Part shown: one piece after another, positions 23,695 through 34,063 of the stretch
Numbering within the stretch: the stretch's first letter is position 1
Layout: every line of letters starts with the position of its first letter
Source: Pardosa pseudoannulata
Lineage: Eukaryota; Arthropoda; Arachnida; Araneae; Lycosidae
Assembly (NCBI GenBank): GCA_032207245.1
Contig: CM063507.1
Span: 88,537,667 to 88,601,666, forward strand
Direction: 5' to 3'
DNA length: 64,000 nucleotides
Translations under genes and position numbers: made by a program
Notes under the pieces: model-generated
Databases searched by the model: none
Seen by the model: only the letters and a program-made list of their open reading frames with translations
Told to the model about the DNA's origin: nothing

Positions 23695-24491
23695 CAGGGT
23701 TTCTGAACCTGTGGTTCATGGACCCCTTGGGTGTCCGAGGACTGCTCCTAATTTTGGAAAATTAGAATTCAAAATGGGATATGCAAACTTTCAAATGTTG
23801 GACGACGTGCTTTTTGAAAATGGATCTCGGCAATATAGTTTGTTATTGAATAACTTAAAAAATGAAATCTGTGAATACCTGGAAGTACTTCAAGTTTCAT
23901 TAAAAAAATATTTCAATTCGGATGGAATAAATATAAAAGATGAGTTGTGGATTCGTAATCCTTTTCTTTGTGATATTGACTGTGTCGATGACACGAACCT
24001 TGCCAAAGATGACCTGATTGATTTGAAAACAAAGTCCTTGTTAAAAATGGATTTCGGTTCAAAAACTCTTGGAGAGTTTGGGTCTTCTTTAAGAGAAGCC
24101 TACCCATTCCTTGTAAAAAGACCTATGGCAGCCATTATTCCGTTTGATACAGTATATCTTTGCGAAACTGGATTTTCCACACTTGTCACAATAAAAACAA
24201 AACATCGAAATCGACTGAATATCGAACATGATATGCGCGTTGCTTTGTCGAAAACCTCAATTCAATCTGTTCATCAAGGAAAAGCAGCAACAGCCTTCAA
24301 ATTAAAAATTTTAATTTCTTCAAATATTTTATACTATTGAAATAAAAATATTAAAATAAATAATAAAACAGAATTTTTTTTGTAATAAATGATGTTTAAG
24401 CAATTTTTTTTTCACAGAAGGGTCCGTGACATATTTAAAATTTTTAAAGTGGTAAAATTTTAAAGTGTGCCAGAAAGGTTAAGAAATACTG
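23695..24491 (+). mobile_element. hAT (Charlie-type) deletion derivative with perfect 8-bp TSD
   Basis: The left end is CAGGGTTTCTGAACC and the right end, on the other strand, CAGTATTTCTTAACC. The 8-bp duplication CACTACAC lies at 23687-23694 and 24492-24499 without mismatch. The body holds only the C-terminal part of a transposase. The perfect duplication and long open frame suggest fairly recent insertion of an already shortened element. It lies 22 bp from the piggyBac-like element on its left. Confidence 0.9.
23745..24340 (+). pseudogene. hAT transposase C-terminal half (ZBED/SCAND3-like)
   Basis: The open frame ends at 24340 and reads through LGEFGSSLREAYPFLVKRPM, then IIPFDTVYLCETGFSTLVTI and KTKHRNRLNIEHDMRVALS. 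The YLCE-GFS and K-R-RL-----MR-AL pattern is the hAT dimerisation region of the ZBED5/FAM200/SCAND3 group. The BED zinc finger and the first catalytic residues are missing, so it should be inactive. The open frame extends upstream beyond the element, but those codons belong to the neighbouring piggyBac-like sequence. Confidence 0.82.
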
Positions 24492-24499
24492 CACTACAC

Positions 24500-25510
24500 T
24501 GATACATCATAAAATGTTTTATCCCCATAGACAAAGTTATTCCATATTTTAATAATGGATCAAAAATGGTGGAAATTTTGCGATCAGTGCCTTTACACCT
24601 ACTGGTTGTGTCCCTCTTTTTTCGTATTCCCTACCGACTTTTTGGTTATTTTGAAAAGTTAAGAGCTAATGGGTTGTGTGTCGTTTTTTGGCGTGACATC
24701 CTTACGGGATAAATTGCGCCAGACACAATCCCCTATATAATAGTAGCCTAAGTTATCTGTCGTCGAATTTATGAATCGGTGGGGCCTGGAATGGATAGAG
24801 CCATCCCTATTGGATTCCTGATGAGTTAGCAACGTTCGAAATCCACCCCTTTTCTAGCCTTTAATGCCATTATTTCCAGCTCTGTTTTCCATATTTTAAG
24901 AGCAGGCGATTCAGTTTATCCATTTGTCACATAATAAATAGGTAAAAATAATTTTTTTTTCTAGCATTACGACGTCATTTCTCTCATTTAACCATTGCTT
25001 ATTTTAAATTATTTAAATATCACCTGCATTATTTTCATACGTTTTATCACTGAATTTAGATAGGACGTCAAGAATTTTTTTTTAATATTTGACATAATAG
25101 ATTAGGTACACGTGTCATAATTTCCAATTGAATCCTCGATTATTTTTTGTTGCCATGAAAATGTTATCGCCGGTATTAACAACCAATTCTACCTACCTCC
25201 AGGGTGTAGCAGGAACGACAGTTTAATTACTTTCATTAATGACTGTGGCAAAAAAAATTGGGAAGAACTTAACGATCATTTCGACGTAACTAAGGAAACT
25301 TTGAAATATCTTTCTAAATGAATTCGACGGGATTCTAAACTCATTCACAGTATCGGGAGATTTTAGAGGAGTACGAAGACGAACAAATTGAGCTTGTACC
25401 AGATCATTCTCAGCCAAAGAACAAACCATTTTTTTTTTATTTACCTTACAGGGTGCTTTAGACTTGTGGAAAATTAAAAATTTTACTGCGTCGAGGTAGT
25501 TTTCCTTTAC
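24500..25510. other. Non-coding sequence, nothing recognised
   Basis: AT-rich. A minus-strand open frame at about 25223-25429 has no domain I know. No transposon end found. Confidence 0.4.
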
Positions 25511-25681
25511 GATATCACAAGCGATACGGTTGCGAAACCCTTTTTCAATGGGTAGCTGGATTTGGTGTTCTCCAAACGATGAGGGACGTCAATTCGAATT
25601 GAACCTCTTTCGCTCTCTTGCTAAGTTTGTAAGTTCAAAACATATTCACACGACAGCATTTCAACCGCAGGCGAACGGGTT
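25511..25681 (+). pseudogene. Ty3/gypsy integrase fragment
   Basis: Reads DITSDTVAKPFF, then WVAGFGVLQT, then after a frameshift DEGRQFELNLFRSLAKFVSS and KHIHTTAFQPQANG. This is the central integrase stretch of Ty3/gypsy elements (second Asp of the DDE triad region and the H-T-T-A-F/Y-P-Q-NG block). No LTRs or other domains found nearby; a dead relic. Confidence 0.8.
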
Positions 25682-26939
25682 AAGCATTCTAGCCTTAAGG
25701 TAACAGTGGACATTTAGAGCAATTTTTTTTTTTCTTTTAAATGGATTTCATTGAAGATTGACTATATTATTAATACTATTGATATATAAATATTTTAAAA
25801 GCAAAATATTAATTAGTTTTGGAGTTATTAATTATCGTTTCATAATTAGCTTAATTGAAAAGCTCCAGGCGCATCTATTTTGCATAAAATATTATAAAAA
25901 AAATTTAAGTATACCTTATACTTTACAAAAAAATGTAGTTGTTTCCATAAACATTCATAGAAAATATAAAGAGAAAAAAAAATTATGATACCTATATTTT
26001 GCAGAATAAACAGCTATAGCGGTTAATTAAAATGCTTCATAACATTATATGCTTTAAAACATACCCGTTTGAACTAGACTTTATTTTATAAACTGTAACA
26101 TAAATAATACTGGAATTTCAGAGACAAAGATCTATTTTCAATGCGTCTGGAGTACTTTAAAAATTTGTAATACATGGAAATTTTACATCTGAGTAAACAG
26201 CAATTGAAGTTATTATTGCTATACCTATAAGTAATAAGCTTATTATACCCATAAGTAGTAATAAAATGATGGGAAGGAAAAAAAAATCTTTTTTCTCCGT
26301 ATTCCTAATGATATATTCTTTCACTATTCACTAAAATCGAAAATTCGAATTTTCGGTCCATTTTAGCCAATTTGAAAGTCCACCATCGCCTTAAAGGCTT
26401 GCTTTACTGACTGGTGGATGGACGTACTTCCGTTAGTCCTGTTTTTAAAGAATGGCAATCAAATAGTGCTGAGCTAGTCTACGGCATTTAGCTCAGATCG
26501 CTCTTCCAGTTCTTTTAGTTGACAAAACTGGATGTAAATGCTCCAGAATCTTTACGCAGTTTTCAAACATCGATGCGAACGGTAAGACCGAGATCAACAA
26601 AGTCTCATTCTCATTTTTTAAGTTTTGTTCACATTGAATTTATACACATGTACAACGTCTTTATTAGAAAAGACTGTCAAAACACCTCTATGTCTTCCGT
26701 AGGATGGCCCGTGGCCAGTTATTTTCCCGAACTAATAAGTTTTTAAAGTTCTCGTTAAAGGTAAAGAAACCGTAGGGTCCATTGACCGTTTGTAATCTGC
26801 GTATATTCAACTTGTTCCTAAGGAAGAAAAATCGAAAGCGTCCGACAGCGACTACATGATCTGGACATATGAGCAAATCTCCTGTAAGATTCCGATTTCG
26901 TTAGAACTGGCAGGAAGGTACTGCGGCGTCCAGGCTCGT
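25682..26939. other. AT-rich sequence, nothing recognised
   Basis: No gene. The last 400 bases before the Tc1 relic are less AT-rich and could be its degraded 5' part, but no left TIR was found. Confidence 0.4.
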
Positions 26940-27990
26940 AAGACTCGTCGAATGCTAATTTGTCACGCTGGCGTCGTGGTTGGTTTTCGTAGAGGAGTGC
27001 ATTCCCATTTTCTACCTGCGCCTAGACTTTGAAATTCTAATGGCTCGAAGGCTCGGAACAAGTATTTCCGAAACGGCACCACACGTAGGTTTTCGCGATC
27101 TACAGTCGTAAGTACTTACGCAAAGTGGATGAATGACCAGGAAAATTGCAGTAGACGACAGGGTGTCGGACGTCCACACGCTATCCAAGAAAAAAGGTGT
27201 CGCAGTGTGAAGCAAAACGGGAGCCAGACAGTGGATCGCTGACAACCCAATACAATGCAGGGCCAAGCAGAAGAGTATCGAATCACACTGTTGGATAGGG
27301 GACTATGCAGCAAACGTCCCACTCGTGTGCCTTTGTTGACCCAGCGTTGTCGCCAACTGCGCCTACGCTGGGCCCGGGAACATCGCGACTGGTCCACGGA
27401 TCAGTGAGTGACAGTTGTCTGGTCAGATGAATGACGGTTTGTCCTTCATCAAGCCGATGGCCGTGTCAGGATAAGCCGTCTTCAAGGCGCTCCCTCAATG
27501 TACAGTAGGTCATACACAAGCCGGTGGTGGCGGTATTATGCTTTGGGCGTCTCTGGGACTCGTGGTTGTGGTAGAGCAGACATTTGATGCTACAGGGTAT
27601 CTGAACGTCATTGCGGACCCGTTGCACCCTTACATGGCCATGAATTTTTCCATCTGGAAAGGGAATGTTCCAACAGGTCAACGCCCCTTGTCACAAGACT
27701 AAAATTGTGTTGGAGTGGTTCCAGGAACAGGATGCTGAATGCCAGTGTATGTCCTGGCCGCCGGATCTCAATCCGATAGAACCCATTCGGGATGTGATGG
27801 GACGGTAGCTCCGAGTTGAAAGACCACCCATTCGCAATATCTCGGATTTGCGTCACCGTTGATTCAACATCTGGTACAATCTGTCCACCAAGAACTTGTG
27901 GCATGCATGCCGAGGCGGGTTGAAGCTGTGTTGCGCGCCAAAGGTGGGCCAACTCGTTACTGACAGGTGCTCATAATGTTTTGGCTGAGT
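26940..27990 (+). pseudogene. Tc1-like transposase pseudogene
   Basis: Pieces of a Tc1 transposase appear in shifting frames: MARRLGTSISETAPHVGF, QRCRQLRLRWAREHRDW followed by VVWSDE, GMFQQVNAPCHKTKIVLEWF and SWPPDLNPIEPIRDVMGR, then the C-terminal CMPRRVEAVLRAKGGPTRY. WSDE and DLNPIE are conserved, but the second catalytic Asp of the QQDNAPCH block is Val. Several stops and frameshifts break the frame. The right end (CACTCAGCCAAAACATTATG on the other strand) resembles a Tc1 TIR. It is unrelated in sequence to the Tc1 ends in P450 intron 1. Confidence 0.85.
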
Positions 27991-28445
27991 GCATAAGAGG
28001 CACATAAAGATTTTAATAATTACAATAAAATTTTAATTAGAATTTTCTTGGGGAAAGGACAAAATTCGAATAACTTTTATTAATTACAATTACTTGTGCT
28101 CCTAAAAATCAACCAACCGATACTTTAACAAAAATTTTACCGATGCCAATATATAAAAGTTGGCAAGCATACATGTTGTTTATTTCATCCATAATCATAA
28201 TAAAAAAAATTTACTGATAATTTGAAATTATAAAAAATATTGTGCATTATAATTCTTTAAAATTAAATATCAGATATACATATGCAATACTTTTTATCAT
28301 TTTTGGCTCCGATTTTGTTTTTCCGGTAAACTTTTCTAGTAACCCTAGCAAATGTTCTCGAATGTTCCCTTGTGGATTTCTTCTGGTTGCATAGTTAAAA
28401 TAGATTTCTGACACTTAAGTTATAACTTGTTAGGATTGGTAGTTA
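27991..28445. other. AT-rich sequence, nothing recognised
   Basis: No open frame or repeat terminus of note. Confidence 0.5.
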
Positions 28446-29615
28446 CAGGGTTCCCACTGTTTTTCCAGAACAAAAATTAAGGACTTTCTAAGGACTGAAG
28501 TAAATTTTATAAGGACCTACTTGAAATACATGGCATAACGTCATGAACCCTATTTCCTGAGGAACCTATTTTAACGATTATGAACCAGACGAGGCATGTT
28601 CCATAAATGCCCTACAATATTTTGGAATTCAGTTTTTAAAAATGCCTAAAAATTAATATAAGATTAATCTATTTGATGAAAGTTAATTTGGAAAATTAAG
28701 TAGTTTTAAGGGTCCTTAAAAATGAAAGCTAAAATTAAGGAGTTCTCAAGGACTTTGAAGGACCATGGGAACACTGTTTAATAAAGTTTTTAAAAATGCC
28801 TAAAAATAAGTAATAAGATATCTATTTGACAAAAACTAATTTTGAAAAATGTACATCTAAAGCTTTTTGAATGATCAAACTAGAAATACATGGTGAATAA
28901 AATACAATATTATAAACAGTACTTTCCGAGGGTTTAAAAATGACTCATATATATATATATATATATGTATGTATATACTAGTTGATAATACCCGACATTG
29001 CCTAGGAAAGAGGTTTGGTTTGGTTTGGAGCGCTACGGTCTACTTTTTGCTACCCGAGGGCTAAGGAGACCGGGACCTACTGCTTAAAGCCGATTCCGAA
29101 CGGCTATGAACATCCATGCCACAATGGGATTCGAACCCACGAATTCCGGTACCGAAGGTCAGCATTCTAACCATTTGGCCATCGTTCGGCTCCTGGGAAA
29201 GAGGAAAATCTTAGACTTTTCTATGACATTCAATGCAACGAAATTTAAACTTCCATAAATAACTGAAATGTCTACAAACCCCCATCCTCCATGCTTCGTT
29301 TAGTTAAAATCTGCTTGAGTGTTAGCTATTAGGAAAGGGCAGCTGATTTTATACTTTAAACCTTTTCAGTATGCGAAAGATTATTTATAGGGTCAAATGA
29401 TAAGTAACTAAGAAAAAACTGTCCCATAAGAAAACTGATATGAAATTACATGACAAATGTGCATTGCGTTGATTCCGAAATTAATCAAATTCCAATTTAA
29501 AAATTAAGGAGTTTTTACGGATCTTTGACAAAAATTAAGTAGTTTTAAAGGCCCTTAAAAATGAAAGCCAAAATCAAGAAGTTTTTAAGGACTTTTAAGT
29601 ACCTTGGGAACACTG
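28446..29615 (+). mobile_element. 5-bp-TSD TIR family, composite copy with nested SINE
   Basis: Begins CAGGGTTCCCACTG. A right-end-like stretch (GGACCATGGGAACACTG) already occurs at about 28776, after which internal family sequence resumes and runs to a second right end at 29615. This suggests one copy fused into or rearranged with another. The (TA)n run is at about 28948-28966. A SINE sits at 29014-29191. No matching target duplication was found at the outer ends. Confidence 0.8.
29014..29191 (-). mobile_element. tRNA-derived SINE nested in a TIR element
   Basis: Minus-strand copy with B box (plus strand GGATTCGAACC), body and (TTTGG)n tail. The target duplication, with one mismatch, is CCTAGGAAAGAGG at 29001-29013 and CCTGGGAAAGAGG at 29192-29204. 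It splits the conserved TGCCTGGGAAAG block of the host element, so it inserted later. Confidence 0.94.
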
Positions 29616-30032
29616 AATTGGATGGTACAAACAACTATAAAAGGGAAATGTACAATGACTATAGACAAGAGTTGCCATTTTCATTTGTAAGAGAAAAGAT
29701 GAATAAACTATGATAGTTTGAGATTCTATTTGTCTTCATCTATTTCACTGTCCTACTCGTCACAAGTTCCACAACTGCAGGGTACAAATATTCACTCAGA
29801 ACTCCCTTTGAGATGAGATAAAAAGCTTCATTTCATTTATCAGAAAACCCCGCTTCAAACCCCGTCTATTATCCTGGAGTAATAAATGTATGCCTGACAG
29901 AAAATATAAAAATTCCATTATTTATAAAAGATTCCACATTACATAATACAAAAATTACTTTCATAAAATAGAATTAATTTGAGGTATAACAATATTGTGG
30001 ATGATTAACAGTTTTTGTCATTCGTATGACAC
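29616..30032. other. 3' flank of HSDL2
   Basis: AT-rich. It should hold the HSDL2 3' UTR; no clearly placed polyadenylation hexamer could be chosen. Confidence 0.4.
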
Positions 30033-30277
30033 TTATAATTTTGATTTCATTTGTGACATCAGTTTCTCGAGTTTCATTGCGAGAGCCATGTCTCCCTTCA
30101 GTTTGAGCTTGCCCGACATAAAGGCACTTGTGGGCTTCAGCTTTCCCGTGAACATATTCATGAAGGTTTCATTGTCGGATGTGAATGTCACGTCTGCTTT
30201 TCCACTCGGAGGTTCGCCTTTGCCCACAGCTCCAGTTCCACTTTTCATATCGACATACCAAGTTTCCTTTTCCGCTC
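30033..30277 (-). CDS. HSDL2 exon 8: SCP2 domain and SKL terminus
   Basis: Encodes the SCP2 core: AEKETWYVDMKSGTGAVGKG, MNMFTGKLKPTSAFMSGKLK, then LKGDMALAMKLEKLMSQMKS and KL before TAA. The last three residues SKL are a textbook PTS1 signal. Confidence 0.98.
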
Positions 30278-33200
30278 CTAAAATAGGCATGAAAACAATT
30301 CAGTTTTATTCTTACTTATAGAAAGAAGTACAGATTTAGATTTAGGGTGGGGCAGCCCATAAGGGCACCACCACTGCAACCCAAGGTCGGTAAACTTATT
30401 AGAGCCAAATATGAATATTACAACAATTAAAAAAAAAAAAAAAAAAATTGGGAGCCAAATCTGCTTGGTTAGTAAACTTTTATTCCTCTAAATAAGTAGC
30501 ACACTAAATAAAACTAAATTTCATATTTAATAAATATGTATTAATGTGAACAATGTGCTTGCATCTCCTTGGGAAGTTTGAGCAAGTCTGATTTGTATGT
30601 TGTTGCTTTTAATTTTAGACAATTTAATGTGACCAAAAATGGAAGAAAACTTCCAACATTTGGAGAAATAGAAGTTATAGAAAAATCGATTACAAATTTT
30701 GTACGGGAACCACAAACATGTACAGCAGGTGTCATAAAGTTGTATAAAAATACCTGTAAGATGTGCAGCTAGATTGAAAAATACAACTTTTTAATAAGAC
30801 AGGGCAATGGCAGATAAAACAAAACTGTTCACACTGCAACTGCTGGTGTATGATGAAAAACTTGTACCTCCTGCTACTTTAGAAAAAGTATGCAGGATAA
30901 TGCTTGTGGTACCTACCTTTCTATCACATCGGAGTATGCCGAAAACATATGAATAATTTCAACCGGTAGCTTGTACATGGTTTGTGTTTATGTTTATAAA
31001 AACTAATAAAATTAAACTTGATGTTCATTACGTATTATTACAACAATATAAAATTTTAATGACCTATCTATCTTTTAATTTTTTATTTTTTTTCTTACCA
31101 AGTTTTTTTAAAATGAAAATATTATTGTACCTTCCATGGATATTTGTGCCAGAGCTGCACTTAAGAAGTGAAAGAGGTACATGCGGCTCTGGAGCTGCAA
31201 TTCGCCGACCACTGGCCTATTGTACTGACCCCCCCCATTCACTGGAACAAAGGAGTTCCAGCACAAGGTTAAGAAATATTAACCATTAGATCTCAGAGAG
31301 ACTAATAGCTGAGATAAATCTCAGCAGCAATTTAACTGGGAAGTGGATCAGCTCCCATGGCTCGATGAAGTGATAACCAAGAAATTCAAATCTCTTGGCA
31401 CAGTAGTAGTGGCATTCACACAAAATATGTGATGAACTCTCCTCCGCAATATGGCATCCCCTACATACTGGGCTATCCGTGATGCCAATAATGTTGAGGT
31501 GCCGCTTAGGGCAACAATGGTCACCCTTAGCTCTTTTCTACTGAGCTTAAGTAGCTGATCAGTCCTCATCTAGGGATAACCCTGGTTAAGCTACCAGCTC
31601 CCATGGCTCGATGAAGTGATATCCAAGAAATTCAAATCTCTTGGCACAGTAATAGTCACATTCACACAAAATGTGTGAGGAACTCTCCTCCGCCATGTAG
31701 CACCCACTATATACTGGGCTGTCCCCGATGCCAATAATGAAATAAGAAAGAAGTACACAATAGCTCTAATTCTTTTTAACACTACATTTACGGACTGAGT
31801 CCATTGGACTCATTAAAAACTGGATCACTATATATATATATATATATAAAACTTTAATATCACTTTTCAAAAACATATGCTGATTTTTAATTAAGTAATA
31901 AAATATATGTAAAGTTCCATTTCTCTTCCCTGCAGACCCTTTCATCCAATGGGGTGTACCTATTTTCACGGTTGTGAGCCCATTGGACTCATAGAATAGT
32001 TTAACAGTTCTGTATAAATAGACGACTCAAGTAAATATTTAACGAAAAGATTTTATTTTCCAATTGGCTGAGGAGCTAAGAAGTAAATATAAAGAAGTCG
32101 AGAACACTTTCATTTCAGTGACAGAAATTCATGCTACAGAAGAATTGTCGAGTCGACCATCCTGCAAAAGAAACAGATGTAGAAACCATGGTGCTCAATG
32201 GAATAGAAATGTTGGCAGAAACTGGGTTTCGAAAACAGATTTTAAAGGTCAAAAAGGTTTTCCATGAATTTTTTTATAATAAACATTTCATTTAAATTAA
32301 ATTAGAACTATTTTCTTGGCAAAAAACTTGAATTTTCTTGTAGCAGAAATGAAATCATTAACTTGAATTTTCTTTGTTTTCTTGTTTCTTGGGCTCAATT
32401 CAGTAAAAATAGGTATAGGATCAACATCCGTAAATCTAGTGTTAGGTAACATATTACCAAAATGCACAAATTATAAAATTTTAAGAATAAGTGATACGAT
32501 TTAAAGGAGGAAAACATTCTAAATGCATAGTCATAGTTGCTAACATACCACCTTTGAAAATCTTACAATTTCATATACTTCCAATTTCATAAATCTAAAC
32601 AAACAAGCTAAAAATCTGAAAATATATTTATAAGTTTATAGCAGTTAAAAACATAAGAAGTCAAAACATTAAACCATATGTCTTTAATCAGCAGAGAAAA
32701 AAAGGATTTAACATTTGGTTTTGCAGTGTAACTACCACAACCAAATTGATTAATTTACATAGAATATGTTAATAAACAAAAATATGGGGTGGGGATTGGA
32801 AATTTAAAAAATCCAACTAAGAAGGGCTTGATAAAAATAATAAAATACTTTATTGTTGAAAGTAATTTCAACAATAAATGTAGAAATATATTCAGGAGCA
32901 AAAACTGTAGTAACTAAACTTAACCATAACAATTGAGATTTGGGGTATCCTAGGCTATTGTATCACTTGCCTGCATGATAATTAACCAGTTGACTGCATG
33001 CAATGTGCATACACATCAATACAAATCTTCAATTGAGTGCAGTCAGTGTATATACATAGTGTAAAATAAAAAAAATTGCCTTTTAATATAAAAACTCAAA
33101 CTATTAATAAAATTTAATACAAATGACATTTAGCAGTGTGTTTTCTTTACAATGAATGTAAATCTGTTATAAATAAAAAAAAAAATTCTTTGATATAAAA

Positions 33201-34008
33201 TTTATTCCCCATAAAAAGTGTTGCTTTTTACAGAATAAGATTATTTTTCCCACTGTATCGATCATTTCCAGTATTTTATGGTTACTCAACTTGTTAAGTA
33301 CCACTTTTTGCATGGTATCTTGTTTTTCCTTTAATTGACTTTTTGAAAAGACATTCATTCGTTTTTACCATTTATAAACTTAATTTTGGCAATTTTTGTA
33401 AATTTTCAATAACAATATATTTTTAGGCAATCAACTGTTAACTTGTTATATAATATAAATAACATCGTCAGAACTTTGATTTTTTTTTTTTTTTTGGCAA
33501 TATTATTTTATGTGATCATTTGTATTGAATTCAATGTGTATACATTGCTTAGTTTTCATTATGCACAGTATGAAACTTGAAAAATTTAACTCTGCAGTTA
33601 ACTCCTTAAGTCCTTGCTAAGTAAACAATAAAAATGACACATTACAACAAATCATGAAACATTATGATCAGGGTTCCCACTCTTTTTCTACAAGAAAAAT
33701 TAAGGACTTTCTAAGGACCAAAGTAACTTTTTTATAAGGACATACTTGAAATACACGGCATGACATAAACCCTAATTTCTAAAGAACCTATTTTAACGAT
33801 TATGAACCAGACAAGGCATGTTCCATAAATGCCCAACAATATTTCAGAATTAAGTTGTTAAAAATGTATAAAAATTAATAAGATAAATCTATTTGACAAA
33901 AACTAATTTTGAGATATGTACATCTGAAGTTTTTTGAGTGATCAAACTAAAAATAAATTGCGAATAAAATACAATATTATAAATAATATTTTCTGAGGGT
34001 TTAGAAAT

Positions 34009-34063
<55 letters not shown>

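Noticed and set aside
27012..27952. Several minus-strand open frames
   Set aside because: Antisense to the Tc1 pseudogene, whose plus strand shows the DLNPIE and GGPTRY motifs.
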